Below, piece after piece: positions 41,154 through 50,200 of a DNA stretch of 64,000 bases. The notes below the pieces were generated by a model. That model ran no database searches. It was not told the origin of the DNA and saw only the letters and a program-made list of their open reading frames with translations. Origin of the DNA: Maribacter sp. (GTDB lineage: Bacteria > Bacteroidota > Bacteroidia > Flavobacteriales > Flavobacteriaceae); NCBI GenBank assembly GCA_011050675.1, contig DRFI01000025.1:62001-126000 (forward strand), given 5' to 3'. Every line of letters begins with the position of its first letter. The stretch's first letter is position 1. The position numbers were made by a program, and so were the translations under genes.

Positions 41154-44126
41154 ATGAAAAAATTGAAATTTTTAATGCACTTCTGTTTACTTGGTTTTGC
41201 TTCCGTTATGTGGGCGCAAGACAATGTTTCGGGAGTGGTGACAGATGAATTCGGGCAACCTTTACCAGGTTCAACGGTTCAAGTGAAAGGAACTACAAAT
41301 GGTACCACAAGTGATTTTGATGGTAACTTTGTAATTAACGCAGAAGCTACAGATGTATTGATAGTATCTTACCTTGGGTATTCAACACAAGAAGTGGCAG
41401 TAAATGGGCGTGCAACTATTAATGTAGAATTAAAGGAAGATGCAACACAATTAGATGATGTGGTTGTAGTTGGGTATGGTACTCAAAAACGATCGGATGT
41501 AACAGGTTCTATCTCCTCGGTTAAAAGTGAAAACTTTAATAAAGGTGTGGTGGCAAATCCAGGTCAATTATTACAAGGTAAAGTTGCTGGGGTTAACATT
41601 ACTTCTGTAAGTGGTGAGCCGGGAGCGTCTCAAAATATTGTTATTCGTGGTATCGGTAGTTTTAGGTCAGGTACTTCTCCATTATTTGTTATCGATGGTT
41701 TTGTAATCGATAACACAACTACGGGAGTAGGCTCTAATCCTTTGAATTTTATCAATCCTCAAGATATTGAATCTATGGATGTTTTAAAGGATGCTTCTGC
41801 AGCTGCTATTTATGGTGCACGTGCTGCAAACGGGGTAATCGTTATTACTACTAAAAAGGGTAAGGCTGGTAAAACTGAAATGAATGTTTCTGTTACTACG
41901 GCATTCGCAACCCTTGCAAATAAAATTGATGTGTTCTCTGCAGATGAGTTTAGAAGACAGGTCCCTGCAGTTGGCGGCACCTTACTTGATGGTGGTGCAA
42001 ATACGGACTGGCAAGATGAATTGACAAGAACCGGAGTATCAAAGAATGTTAACTTTTCTATGAGTGGTGGTGCTTCAGAGAAGTTTACTTATTTCGCATC
42101 TGTTGGTGTAGATGATCAACAAGGAACTTTTGCGAACAGTTCATTAAAAAGATATTCTGGTCGTTTAAACTTAAATCAGAAAGCTTTTGACGGTAAGTTA
42201 AATGTAGATTTAAACCTTACGGCTTCTAGAACATTGAATAATAGACCAGATGCTAGTGCTACGGTGACAGATATGTTAGAGTTGAATCCTACTATTCCAC
42301 TGTACACCAATGGTTCTCCTACGTTGTTAAATGATAATAGGTTAAATCCTTTGGTTCGTAATGATCTTTATTTAGATGAATCTAATAGTAATCGAATATT
42401 AGCGAATATTTCTCCATCCGTAGAAATTGCAAAAGGGTTAATTTATAAACTTAACCTAGGTGTGGATTATTCATCTACCAACCGCGATCAACAGCGTTCT
42501 CCATATGCTTTATTAGAAGATTTAAATCAAGGGTATTTAAATTCATGGATAACAACGAATGAAAACACTCAAATAGATAATACGTTGACCTATACTTTTG
42601 ATAAAGGTGAACATAGTGCTACAATTTTAGTAGGCCATTCATATCAAGAAGTATTATTTCAGCAAAAGAGGTTTGAATTGGAAAGCTTTGCGGATAATGA
42701 TATTGATCCAAGATACCAAGATCAAATAAGTAGTCAAGAGTTTCCTACTAGCTTAATTTCTATAGCTGAGAAAAACGAATTGCAGTCTTTCTTTGGTAGG
42801 TTAAATTATAGCTACCAAGATAAGTATTTGTTAACGGCTACTATGCGTGCAGATGGGTCTTCTAAGTTTGGGGCGAATAATAAATACGGATATTTTCCAT
42901 CAGTTGCTTTAGGATGGAACATTAGCAAAGAGAGCTTCTTGGTAGAAAGCGATGTTGTAAATAACTTAAAACTTCGCCTTAGTTGGGGACAAACAGGAAA
43001 TCAAGAAGGTATTGATAACAAGGTCTCTCTAGCGAGTTATACAGATAGTAAAAGTGATAACGACACCTATCCTTTAGATGATAGCGCTACCACATTAGAT
43101 GGTTATCCTTTTGGTACTGTGCCGGCACGAACTGCTAACCCTAACTTAAAATGGGAAGTTGCTACTCAGACCAATATTGGTTTGGATTTTGGATTATTGA
43201 ATAACAAAATAACAGGTACCGTAGATTACTTTAATAAGGTGACAAGAGATGTAGTTCTGTTTGCCAATCGAGTTGATCCAATTCAACCGACCGAGAAGAT
43301 ATGGACCAACTTAGAGGATTTGAAAATCCATAACTCAGGTGTTGAATTCGCTTTAGATTATAGAACAATGATTGGGTCAGATTTCTCTTTTAATATTGGT
43401 GGTAACGCTACATTTATTAAAAATGAGGTTACAGATTCTCCGTTCGCTATTATTACTACAGGGTCGGCACAAGGTGCTGGGCAAACTGGGGCTACAATAA
43501 ATGGTTATTTAAACAATGAAGCTATTGGTACTTTTTATATGAAAGAGTTTATAGGTATTGGAGAAGATGGTTTAAATGAATTTAGAGATGTAAACGGTGA
43601 TGGAGAAATCTTAGATGATGACCGTATTGCAGCAGGTAGCGCGGCGCCAGACTTTACGTATGCATTTTACTTGAATTTCGATTATAAGAATTTTGATTTA
43701 GGGTTTAATTTTAACGGTGTGTCTGGTAATAAAATTTATAACCACACGGCTATGTCCTCTTTTTCAAAAGGGCAGCTAAGTAGAAACTTGAACACAACAG
43801 ATTTTGCTGTTCAATTTCTTGATGAAGATGTCAGTAACTCAAACGAGGTATCTACACGGTACTTAGAAGATGGTGCTTACCTAAGGTTAAACAATGCCAC
43901 TTTAGGCTACACCCTTTTGGCTAGTAAAATTGGCTTGGATAAATATGTGGGTGATATTCGTTTTTCATTAACAGGTCAAAATTTATTTACGATAACAGAT
44001 TATACAGGGTATAGTCCAGAGGTGAACACCGGTAGTGAAGTAGATGGTGTACAGACTTTCGGTATTGATAGGTATACCTATCCTTCTTCAAGAACAATCT
44101 TGTTTGGCTTAAATGTATCTTTTTAA
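41154..44126 (+). CDS. SusC/RagA-type TonB-linked outer-membrane transporter
   Basis: A 990-residue outer-membrane importer. The signal peptide ends WAQ (about 23). A carboxypeptidase-D-like domain follows (about 26-100, SGVVTDEFGQPLPGSTVQV), then a plug with the TonB-box-like DDVVVVGYGTQKRSDVTGS and RGIGSFRSGTSPLFVIDG, and a large barrel ending RTILFGLNVSF with terminal Phe. It lacks an STN domain, so unlike the receptor at 6988 it does not signal to FecR. The SusD gene follows by 17 bases. Neighbours are phosphatases rather than glycoside hydrolases, so the cargo may be an organophosphate. Confidence 0.95.
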   Translation: MKKLKFLMHFCLLGFASVMWAQDNVSGVVTDEFGQPLPGSTVQVKGTTNGTTSDFDGNFVINAEATDVLIVSYLGYSTQEVAVNGRATINVELKEDATQLDDVVVVGYGTQKRSDVTGSISSVKSENFNKGVVANPGQLLQGKVAGVNITSVSGEPGASQNIVIRGIGSFRSGTSPLFVIDGFVIDNTTTGVGSNPLNFINPQDIESMDVLKDASAAAIYGARAANGVIVITTKKGKAGKTEMNVSVTTAFATLANKIDVFSADEFRRQVPAVGGTLLDGGANTDWQDELTRTGVSKNVNFSMSGGASEKFTYFASVGVDDQQGTFANSSLKRYSGRLNLNQKAFDGKLNVDLNLTASRTLNNRPDASATVTDMLELNPTIPLYTNGSPTLLNDNRLNPLVRNDLYLDESNSNRILANISPSVEIAKGLIYKLNLGVDYSSTNRDQQRSPYALLEDLNQGYLNSWITTNENTQIDNTLTYTFDKGEHSATILVGHSYQEVLFQQKRFELESFADNDIDPRYQDQISSQEFPTSLISIAEKNELQSFFGRLNYSYQDKYLLTATMRADGSSKFGANNKYGYFPSVALGWNISKESFLVESDVVNNLKLRLSWGQTGNQEGIDNKVSLASYTDSKSDNDTYPLDDSATTLDGYPFGTVPARTANPNLKWEVATQTNIGLDFGLLNNKITGTVDYFNKVTRDVVLFANRVDPIQPTEKIWTNLEDLKIHNSGVEFALDYRTMIGSDFSFNIGGNATFIKNEVTDSPFAIITTGSAQGAGQTGATINGYLNNEAIGTFYMKEFIGIGEDGLNEFRDVNGDGEILDDDRIAAGSAAPDFTYAFYLNFDYKNFDLGFNFNGVSGNKIYNHTAMSSFSKGQLSRNLNTTDFAVQFLDEDVSNSNEVSTRYLEDGAYLRLNNATLGYTLLASKIGLDKYVGDIRFSLTGQNLFTITDYTGYSPEVNTGSEVDGVQTFGIDRYTYPSSRTILFGLNVSF

Positions 44127-44143
44127 AAAAAAATAGTTTCAAA

Positions 44144-45901
44144 ATGAAAAATAAACTAATTATAACATCCTTGATCCTTGCCTCTTTTTTGACATGGAGC
44201 TGTACGGATCTAGACGAAGAATTGTTAGACGAATCGTTAACAGGTGCTCAGGCAGAAGTTATTAGTGGGGCAATTGCACCTGCATATGGCTATATCTCTT
44301 GGACTTGGAGGCATACCAATTATTACGGACTTCAATTAATACCATCAGACGAAGCAATTTTGCCTTATCGTGGTGGGTCAGATTGGTTTGATGGTGGTAA
44401 ATTTTTGGCGGCTCATAGCCATAATTTCACTCCTACAAATGATTTGATTTCCAGTGGGTGGAACGAGCTTACAACCAATATATCAAGAACTTTGGCAGCA
44501 ATAGAAGTATTGACGCCTTTGGCTGATGAAGGTAATGCGGAAGCAGCTGGTGCTTTATATGAAATGAAAGCGCTTAGGGCTTACTTGAATATGCTATTGT
44601 TAGATAGTTGGGGTATTGTGCTTAAGAAAGAATCATCTGAAGAACTTTCTGAAGTATTAAGAACACAAGATGCTATTGACTACATTGAAAGTGAATTGTT
44701 ATCTGTGGTAGATGTAATTAATACAAATAAAGGTCCGGGTAGAATGACACAATCTGCCGTGTACGGTTTTTTGGCAAGGTTAAATTTAAATGCTGCGGTA
44801 TATCGTGATCCTTATGGTACTCCAGATTTTACGCAGGCAGATATGGACCAGGTAATTTCTTATACGAACAGTATTATTAGTTCTGGAGACTTTTCGTTGT
44901 CACCAGAATATTTTGAGTTGTTCAATGATGCGAATAATTCTAATCCAGAATTAATATTTGCTTTGGATCAGCGTGGTGTATTAACTAGAGAACATAGTAG
45001 ATGGGCATATTGGTCTATCGCTGGAGCTATGTTTCCAAGACCGGAATGGCCTAGTGCAGATGGCACGGATGGTCCTGCCATTACAACCGATTTTTATCAA
45101 ACATGGGTAGATGCAAATGGCGATGTAGATCCTGCAGCCGCAGATTCTCGTTTCTATCAAAGAAATACATTGGTTCCTGATGCACAATTGGCAGATTTAG
45201 ATGGGCGCGATAAATTACTGGAAACTGAAACGGATAATAGTTTCTATTGTGTTGATAATGTATCCTTTGAAATGGATAGAGGTATTCTTCGTGGTATTCA
45301 GTGGGGACCTAGAAAAGGTGATGATGGTCAATTTTTAACATGTGACGATGGCACGGTTAAAATATTACCAGTGAGACAGACGAAAGGGAATAGCGATGCA
45401 AGAGATGTAGGGTATGTGGATCATACGTTAGCAATAGATTTTACTAACGAAGGATCATTACATAACACAGGGTATAGAGTTTCTAAGTATCAATTTAGCC
45501 GTACCTCGCCAAATGGTAATGGTAATAGTAGTGTTGATCTAGTATTGATGAGGCTTGCTGAAATTTACTTAATGAGAGCAGAAGCTAAATTAAGAAACGG
45601 AGATTCTGCTGGTGCTTTGGCAGATGTAAATATTGTAAGAACATCAAGAACAGCTCGCCCTGATCAAACTCCCGCTCCATTACCTTCGATCAACGCTGAT
45701 GATTTATTCCGTGAGCGTGGTTTTGAATTGTATTGGGAAGGCTTTAGACGATCAGATCAGATTAGATTTGGGAAGTATGAAGATACTTGGACAGATAAAA
45801 CGGATACAGATGTAAACCATAGATTGTTTCCAATACCGCAAAGTGCAGTTGATGGCGCTTCTGGTATAGAAGGTTTCTTAGTTCAGAACCAAGGGTATTA
45901 A
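44144..45901 (+). CDS. SusD/RagB-family nutrient-binding lipoprotein
   Basis: A 585-residue surface lipoprotein (lipobox TWSC, lipidated Cys about 20) that caps the SusC transporter. TPR-like helices include EMKALRAYLNMLLLDSWG (about 140-157), the usual SusD region. The C-terminal region has VDLVLMRLAEIYLMRAEA (about 465-482) and ERGFELYWEGFRRSDQIRFG with FPIPQSAV near the end. Length is normal. It follows SusC by 17 bases and ends 21 bases before a hairpin terminator. Confidence 0.95.
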   Translation: MKNKLIITSLILASFLTWSCTDLDEELLDESLTGAQAEVISGAIAPAYGYISWTWRHTNYYGLQLIPSDEAILPYRGGSDWFDGGKFLAAHSHNFTPTNDLISSGWNELTTNISRTLAAIEVLTPLADEGNAEAAGALYEMKALRAYLNMLLLDSWGIVLKKESSEELSEVLRTQDAIDYIESELLSVVDVINTNKGPGRMTQSAVYGFLARLNLNAAVYRDPYGTPDFTQADMDQVISYTNSIISSGDFSLSPEYFELFNDANNSNPELIFALDQRGVLTREHSRWAYWSIAGAMFPRPEWPSADGTDGPAITTDFYQTWVDANGDVDPAAADSRFYQRNTLVPDAQLADLDGRDKLLETETDNSFYCVDNVSFEMDRGILRGIQWGPRKGDDGQFLTCDDGTVKILPVRQTKGNSDARDVGYVDHTLAIDFTNEGSLHNTGYRVSKYQFSRTSPNGNGNSSVDLVLMRLAEIYLMRAEAKLRNGDSAGALADVNIVRTSRTARPDQTPAPLPSINADDLFRERGFELYWEGFRRSDQIRFGKYEDTWTDKTDTDVNHRLFPIPQSAVDGASGIEGFLVQNQGY

Positions 45902-45922
45902 ATTCAAATTAATAATAGGTAT

Positions 45923-45957
45923 ATACGGCAAGAATTAATTTTCTTGCCGTATTTTAC
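45923..45957 (+). terminator. hairpin terminator after SusD
   Basis: ATACGGCAAGAA (45923-45934) and its complement (45941-45952) with a 6-base loop, followed by TTTTA. It lies between SusD and the phosphatase and rules out the upstream TTG-type start of the latter reading frame. Read-through or a separate promoter is needed to express the phosphatase. Confidence 0.85.
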
Positions 45958-45976
45958 TTTACAAACAAATCATACC

Positions 45977-47062
45977 ATGAGAAAAAATTTAATAACCACA
46001 ACAGTAATAGCTCTGCTAATTTCCATGACTATGGAAGCGCAGCAAGACAAGGAACCCAATGTATTTTTAATCACATTAGACGGGGTACGTTGGCAAGATG
46101 TATTTACGGGAATTGATACTAACTTGTTAAATAGCGACTATACTGAAAACAAGGAGCTGTTAACGAAAAAATTCATGGGTGGTTCTTTGGAGGAAAACAG
46201 AGAATTGCTCATGCCGTTTTTCTGGAATACTATTGCTAAAGAAGGTCAATTACATGGAAATAGAACTAAAGGAAGCAAAGTAGACCTTACTAATAAAATG
46301 CTGTTTTCTTACCCAGGTTATAATGAGATTTTAACTGGTAAAGCTGATGATGAAAATATAGACAGTAATAATAAAGATTATAATAAGAACATCACCATTT
46401 TAGAAACTGCGAACACCGCTAAGGCTTATAAAGATAAGGTGGCAGCTTTTGGTAGTTGGGATGTTTTTCCTTTCATTATTAATGACAAGAGAAGTGGAGT
46501 GCCTGTAAATGCAGGTTATATGGATGCCTCTGGAGATTTAAACGAAAAAGAAAAGTTTTTAAATGAGATACAACGTCAAGCTCCAATAGTATGGGAGAGT
46601 GTTAGGTTAGATGTTTTTACGCATCATTTTGCAAAAGAATATGTAAAGAAGAATCATCCTAAGTTAGTGTATGTCTCTTATGGAGAGACAGACGATTATG
46701 CGCATGATGGCTCGTTTGATTTCTACATGAAGTCATTGCAAAATACGGATGCTTTGATTGCAGATTTATGGAGCTTTGTTCAAAATGACCCTGTGTATAA
46801 AGACAATACCTATTTTGTTATTACTACCGATCATGGTAGGGGTGAAGGTATTGGAGAAGGTTCAAAATGGACAGGTCACGGTTCGGATGTAAAAGGTGCA
46901 GAGCATACATGGCTGGCTATCTTGGGACCAGATGTTAAGGCAATTGGCGAAGCTAGTAATGGGCAATTATATACCAATCAAATTGCGCCAACTATTGCTA
47001 AAGTCTTAAATTTAAAAATAGATGCAGCGGTGATGCCTGCTAAAACTTTAGATTTGAAATAA
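45977..47062 (+). CDS. alkaline-phosphatase-superfamily phosphodiesterase/phosphatase
   Basis: About 361 residues from ATG 45977, with a signal peptide (MRKNLITTTVIALLISMTME, cleavage near AQ). The metal-binding core includes VFLITLDGVRW (about 22-32), the nucleophile region MLFSYPGYNEILTG (Ser in the usual Thr position), YGETDDYAHDG, ITTDHGRGEG and GHGSDVKG. This is the NPP/iPGM-type branch of alkaline phosphatases. The long frame begins at TTG 45944, but that lies inside the SusD terminator hairpin. It should hydrolyse phosphomonoesters or diesters in the periplasm and completes the locus with the fusion enzyme at 39073. Confidence 0.88.
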   Translation: MRKNLITTTVIALLISMTMEAQQDKEPNVFLITLDGVRWQDVFTGIDTNLLNSDYTENKELLTKKFMGGSLEENRELLMPFFWNTIAKEGQLHGNRTKGSKVDLTNKMLFSYPGYNEILTGKADDENIDSNNKDYNKNITILETANTAKAYKDKVAAFGSWDVFPFIINDKRSGVPVNAGYMDASGDLNEKEKFLNEIQRQAPIVWESVRLDVFTHHFAKEYVKKNHPKLVYVSYGETDDYAHDGSFDFYMKSLQNTDALIADLWSFVQNDPVYKDNTYFVITTDHGRGEGIGEGSKWTGHGSDVKGAEHTWLAILGPDVKAIGEASNGQLYTNQIAPTIAKVLNLKIDAAVMPAKTLDLK

Positions 47063-47087
47063 AAACGTTCTATATCAAATTTTCTTT

Positions 47088-47134
47088 AAAAAAAAAGGGA
47101 GCTGTTTATATATTAAACAACTCCCTTTTTTTTT
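47088..47134. terminator. bidirectional terminator
   Basis: An A-run-GGGAG-C-TGTTTA arm pairs with TAAACA-A-CTCCC-T-run, with a short AT loop. A run on the left and T run on the right serve both the phosphatase (plus) and the SIMPL gene (minus). Confidence 0.85.
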
Positions 47135-47144
47135 ATCAAAACTA

Positions 47145-47756
47145 TTATTTCATTTGGTAAACAACATTTACAGTAAATTGTTCTTGATAGTCGGTGTAAT
47201 AGCTAGTCCAATCTTCGTTCTGGTATTGATTGCTACTAATAGAAATTATTTCACCAACACTAGTGTTTATTGCCTTACATAAACTGTTTGCATTGTTCAT
47301 AGCATCTTTTAAAGCTAATTCAAGAGCAGCTTGGTTTTTTTCTGTAGATACATGTTGTTTTACTTGAAATTGTAGTTGTACACCTTGCAAATTGGTCTTT
47401 ACTAATTTCATTGTTATTTCTTTAGAGCTGGTTACATAATATAGTACAGTACCGTCTCTTTGGTAGCCTAAAGAAAAATATTCCATCTCTTTTTCTTCGA
47501 ATTTAGATACGTCAACACCCTTTTCTTTTAGAGCAGTAAAGTATTGTTTTTTTAATTGCTCCAAATTTTCCATGCGGGTATCAGCATAATAGACTTGATC
47601 CATGCTCAAGGTAGCTTTAATACGATATTTTTCAATGGTCTTCTCTAAAGGCGCAGTACCGGCTACCGTAACTGTACGTTCTTTTGGATTGGTTTGGGCT
47701 TCGGTTGATGAAATACCAATTAGAAATAGTACTAAGATCAGCGTAAATTTTTTCAT
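47145..47756 (-). CDS. SIMPL-domain (DUF541) exported protein
   Basis: About 203 residues from ATG 47756 (MKKFTLILVLFLIGISSTEA). A signal peptide ends near AQ. The body fits the SIMPL fold (VTVAGTAPLEKTIEKYRIKATLSM, VKTNLQGVQLQFQVKQHVST, ALKDAMNNANSLCKAIN, VNVVYQM), which includes periplasmic proteins such as YggE, linked to oxidative-stress resistance in E. coli. The longer frame starts at 47783, on top of a TAnnTTTG element at 47781-47788, so ATG 47756 is preferred. Confidence 0.85.
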   Translation of the reverse strand: MKKFTLILVLFLIGISSTEAQTNPKERTVTVAGTAPLEKTIEKYRIKATLSMDQVYYADTRMENLEQLKKQYFTALKEKGVDVSKFEEKEMEYFSLGYQRDGTVLYYVTSSKEITMKLVKTNLQGVQLQFQVKQHVSTEKNQAALELALKDAMNNANSLCKAINTSVGEIISISSNQYQNEDWTSYYTDYQEQFTVNVVYQMK

Positions 47757-47780
47757 TTTTATTTGTAGATTATTTTTTAT

Positions 47781-47788
47781 CAAATTTA
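47781..47788 (-). promoter_or_regulatory. candidate -7 element for the SIMPL gene
   Basis: The minus strand reads TAAATTTG, matching TAnnTTTG, 24 bases before ATG 47756. Confidence 0.45.
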
Positions 47789-47956
47789 TGCTTTTGTAGC
47801 CTAAAGATGCTGTTATGTCTGTTTAATATTGGGGTTCTAGACAATTTTATACCCTAAAAAGTAATTTAGTTCGTAAAATATTTGTAAGTTTTATCTTGTT
47901 AATGTAAATTAACATATGAAATTGCTGAGTAATATTTATCAGGAAAATAATTAGCT

Positions 47957-48361
47957 ATGAAAGTTGAAACAATTTGTATAATTGATGATGATCCCATTTG
48001 TGTTTATGGAACCAAAATTCTGTTGAATCATAATAATTTTGTGAGTGCAAATATTCTAGTTTATGAAAATGGAGAAGAGGCGCTGATAAATCTTACTTCT
48101 CAATTAACTAAAGGTCTGCAAATGCCAGATATTATCTTGTTGGATTTGAATATGCCGATAATGAATGGATGGGAATTTTTAGATAAATTCCAAAAATTAA
48201 TTTTTCTGAATAAACCAATAGTTTATATAGTCAGCTCTCATTTTGATAGTAGAGAAATTGAAAAAGGAAGAAGTTATGAATTGGTTCGTGACTTTATTTC
48301 AAAACCATTAATAGCAAAAAATCTCAAGGATATAATTTCTATGAGTAAGATGGCAGTTTAA
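47957..48361 (+). CDS. single-domain response regulator (REC)
   Basis: A 134-residue receiver domain with no output domain. The acidic pair is in CIIDDDPICVYG (about 7-18), the phosphoacceptor Asp is in IILLDLNMPIMNGWEF (about 60-75), Ser/Thr in IVSSHF (about 95) and Lys in ISKPL (about 116). It could be a phosphorelay intermediate or bind another protein. No kinase is adjacent; the PAS kinase at 15781 is the only one in the window. It ends 21 bases before the terminator it shares with tmRNA. Confidence 0.93.
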   Translation: MKVETICIIDDDPICVYGTKILLNHNNFVSANILVYENGEEALINLTSQLTKGLQMPDIILLDLNMPIMNGWEFLDKFQKLIFLNKPIVYIVSSHFDSREIEKGRSYELVRDFISKPLIAKNLKDIISMSKMAV

Positions 48362-48381
48362 ATGTGTAAAGCTTATAACGA

Positions 48382-48410
48382 AAAAAACCACCTTAAGGTG
48401 GTTTTGTTTT
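48382..48410. terminator. bidirectional terminator shared by the response regulator and ssrA
   Basis: AACCACC (48386-48392), TTAA, GGTGGTT (48397-48403), with A5 on the left and T-rich tail on the right. It lies between the response-regulator stop and the tmRNA 3' end. Confidence 0.85.
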
Positions 48411-48411
48411 G

Positions 48412-48809
48412 TGGAGCCGGAGGGATTCGAACCCTCGTCCAAACAAGCAATTAAAATGCTTTCTACATGTTTAGAATCTGATTAATTTTCGATGTGTACC
48501 TGACCAGAAACCGCCCAATACACACTTATCTTCTTAAGATTTTGGTGGTGTCGCCAAAGTAAGCGAACACCCTTATGTTGACTTTTCTGGTGCTCCTATA
48601 AGAATCGCCATCAACAAGGGCTATTCAGGAACATCTCGCTTCCCTACCTAGTAGGGACGAGGCTAAATCCTACTGTAATTCGGATTAAGCGGCAAGAGCG
48701 TAATTATTTTCGCCAATTAAAAGTGTGAAAAATGAGATTAACGAGCTGTTTCCCAGCGCTCGACATGCTTACATTCCAACTGGTCTCGCTGTCAAAACCG
48801 GTCGGCCCC
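48412..48809 (-). ncRNA. ssrA: transfer-messenger RNA
   Basis: The 5' end on the minus strand reads GGGGCCGACCGGTTTTGACA (from 48809), and the 3' end contains the T-arm GGTTCGAATCCC and acceptor CGGCTCC, giving a 7-bp acceptor stem with one G-U pair. The tag frame (48714 to 48685) reads GENNYALAA then TAA, a typical Bacteroidota degradation tag. The genome does not encode the terminal CCA (the discriminator A is followed by CAA). A -7 element at 48886-48893 implies a 5' precursor of about 70 bases. It rescues stalled ribosomes with SmpB, which is not in the window. Confidence 0.96.
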
Positions 48810-48885
48810 AATATGTAAAAGAACTTCCTATTCTAAATAATAGCTGCATCAATTCAATCGACTTCAACTATTAATTAGCGGGCAG

Positions 48886-48893
48886 CAAAGCTA
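48886..48893 (-). promoter_or_regulatory. candidate -7 element for ssrA
   Basis: The minus strand reads TAGCTTTG, matching TAnnTTTG, 77 bases upstream of the mature tmRNA 5' end. The leader would be removed by RNase P. Confidence 0.4.
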
Positions 48894-48985
48894 ACAAAAC
48901 TTTATGAACCCCTATAATTTTTATTTTGACCGAAGCCAAGTGTTTCTAATTGCATAATTTAGTACAATATTTATACCAAACCTAT

Positions 48986-50191
48986 ATGAAGTTCGGAATT
49001 ATCAGAGAACGTAAGAATCCACCAGACAAGAGGGTTGTTCTATCTCCAAAAGCATGTCAAAAAGTCTTAAAAACTCATTCTAAGGCACATTTAATTGTGG
49101 AGCCATCTCCTATTCGTGCTTATGCCGATGATGATTATAAGCAATTAGGTATTACAGTTGCCAGTGAAATGGATAATTGCGATGTTCTTTTAGGAGTAAA
49201 AGAAGTGCCTATTGATTCTCTTATTCCTAATAAGAAGTATTTCTTCTTTTCGCATACTATAAAAAAGCAGCCGTATAATAGAGATTTACTGCGTGCTATT
49301 TTAGAAAGGAATATAGAAATGTATGACCACGAGGTTATCACAAATAAATTAGAACAACGGGTAGTTGCATTTGGTAGATATGCAGGAATTGTTGGCGCAT
49401 ATAATGGTTTTCGAACATACGGACTCAAATTTGGTTTGTTCAGTTTACCGAAAGCAAGTGATTTGCCTGACCAACCAGCATTAATTGCGGAACTTAAAAA
49501 ATTAAGATTACCGAGTATAAAAGTACTGCTTAGTGGAAGAGGCAGGGTAGGTAATGGTTCTAGGGAAATGCTAGACGGCATGGGAATGAGACGTGTATCT
49601 GTTGCAGAATATTTAGAAGAAACATTTAACGAGCCAGTGTATTGTCAAATAGACGCTGCTGAGTATAATAAACGTAAAGATGGTGTACGTGGTAATAAAG
49701 CGAACTTCTTTGCAAACCCAGAAGAGTATAAATCTAATTTCTTTCGTTTTGCAAAGGTGACAGATTTCTATATTGCCGGACATTTTTTTGGTCAAGGTTC
49801 TCCGTATTTATTCACGAGAGAAGATGCCAAACATCAAGATTTTAAAATTCGTGTAGTTGCAGATATTAGCTGTGATATTGATGGACCAGTTGCTTCTACG
49901 ATACGTCCTTCAACTATAGCTGATCCAATTTATGGATATGATCCTTTAACGGAGTCTGAAATTGATTTCAAAACACCAGAAGCAATTGCTGTTATGGCTG
50001 TTGATAATTTACCGTGTGAATTACCTAGAGATGCAAGTGAAGGTTTTGGTGAGGCATTTATTAAAAATGTAATTCCTGCCTTTTTTAACGAAGATAAAGA
50101 TGGTGTACTTGAAAGAGCTCGTATGACGCAAAACGGGAAGCTGACAGAACGTTATTCATATCTTCAAGACTATGTTGACGGTAAAGAATAA
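48986..50191 (+). CDS. saccharopine-dehydrogenase-like (lysine-forming type) / alanine-dehydrogenase-fold oxidoreductase
   Basis: About 401 residues from ATG 48986. The N-terminal AlaDH/PNT-type domain has MKFGIIRERKNPPDKRVVLS (1-20), a conserved opening, and SHTIKKQPYN (about 82-91). A nucleotide-binding domain follows with VLLSGRGRVGNGSREMLDGMG (about 170-190), and a late DNLPCELPRDASE (about 345) is typical of LYS1-like enzymes. The reaction is likely NAD-dependent, acting on an amino acid adduct, and lysine metabolism is a reasonable guess. The longer frame from TTG 48950 adds 12 residues that do not fit the family. It is divergent from ssrA and convergent with the DUF2809 gene. Confidence 0.88.
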   Translation: MKFGIIRERKNPPDKRVVLSPKACQKVLKTHSKAHLIVEPSPIRAYADDDYKQLGITVASEMDNCDVLLGVKEVPIDSLIPNKKYFFFSHTIKKQPYNRDLLRAILERNIEMYDHEVITNKLEQRVVAFGRYAGIVGAYNGFRTYGLKFGLFSLPKASDLPDQPALIAELKKLRLPSIKVLLSGRGRVGNGSREMLDGMGMRRVSVAEYLEETFNEPVYCQIDAAEYNKRKDGVRGNKANFFANPEEYKSNFFRFAKVTDFYIAGHFFGQGSPYLFTREDAKHQDFKIRVVADISCDIDGPVASTIRPSTIADPIYGYDPLTESEIDFKTPEAIAVMAVDNLPCELPRDASEGFGEAFIKNVIPAFFNEDKDGVLERARMTQNGKLTERYSYLQDYVDGKE

Positions 50192-50200
50192 ATTTAAGGT

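Noticed and set aside
48412..48480. tRNA gene suggested by the GGTTCGAATCC arm
   Set aside because: It is the 3' half of tmRNA: the 5' half with its tag frame lies about 300 bases away and pairs with it.
49135..49581. A 148-residue antisense frame inside the saccharopine-dehydrogenase-like gene
   Set aside because: It overlaps an obvious conserved gene in the opposite strand, has no signal, RBS or family pattern, and reads as a shadow. The same applies to 35455-35823, 51830-52144 and other internal frames.
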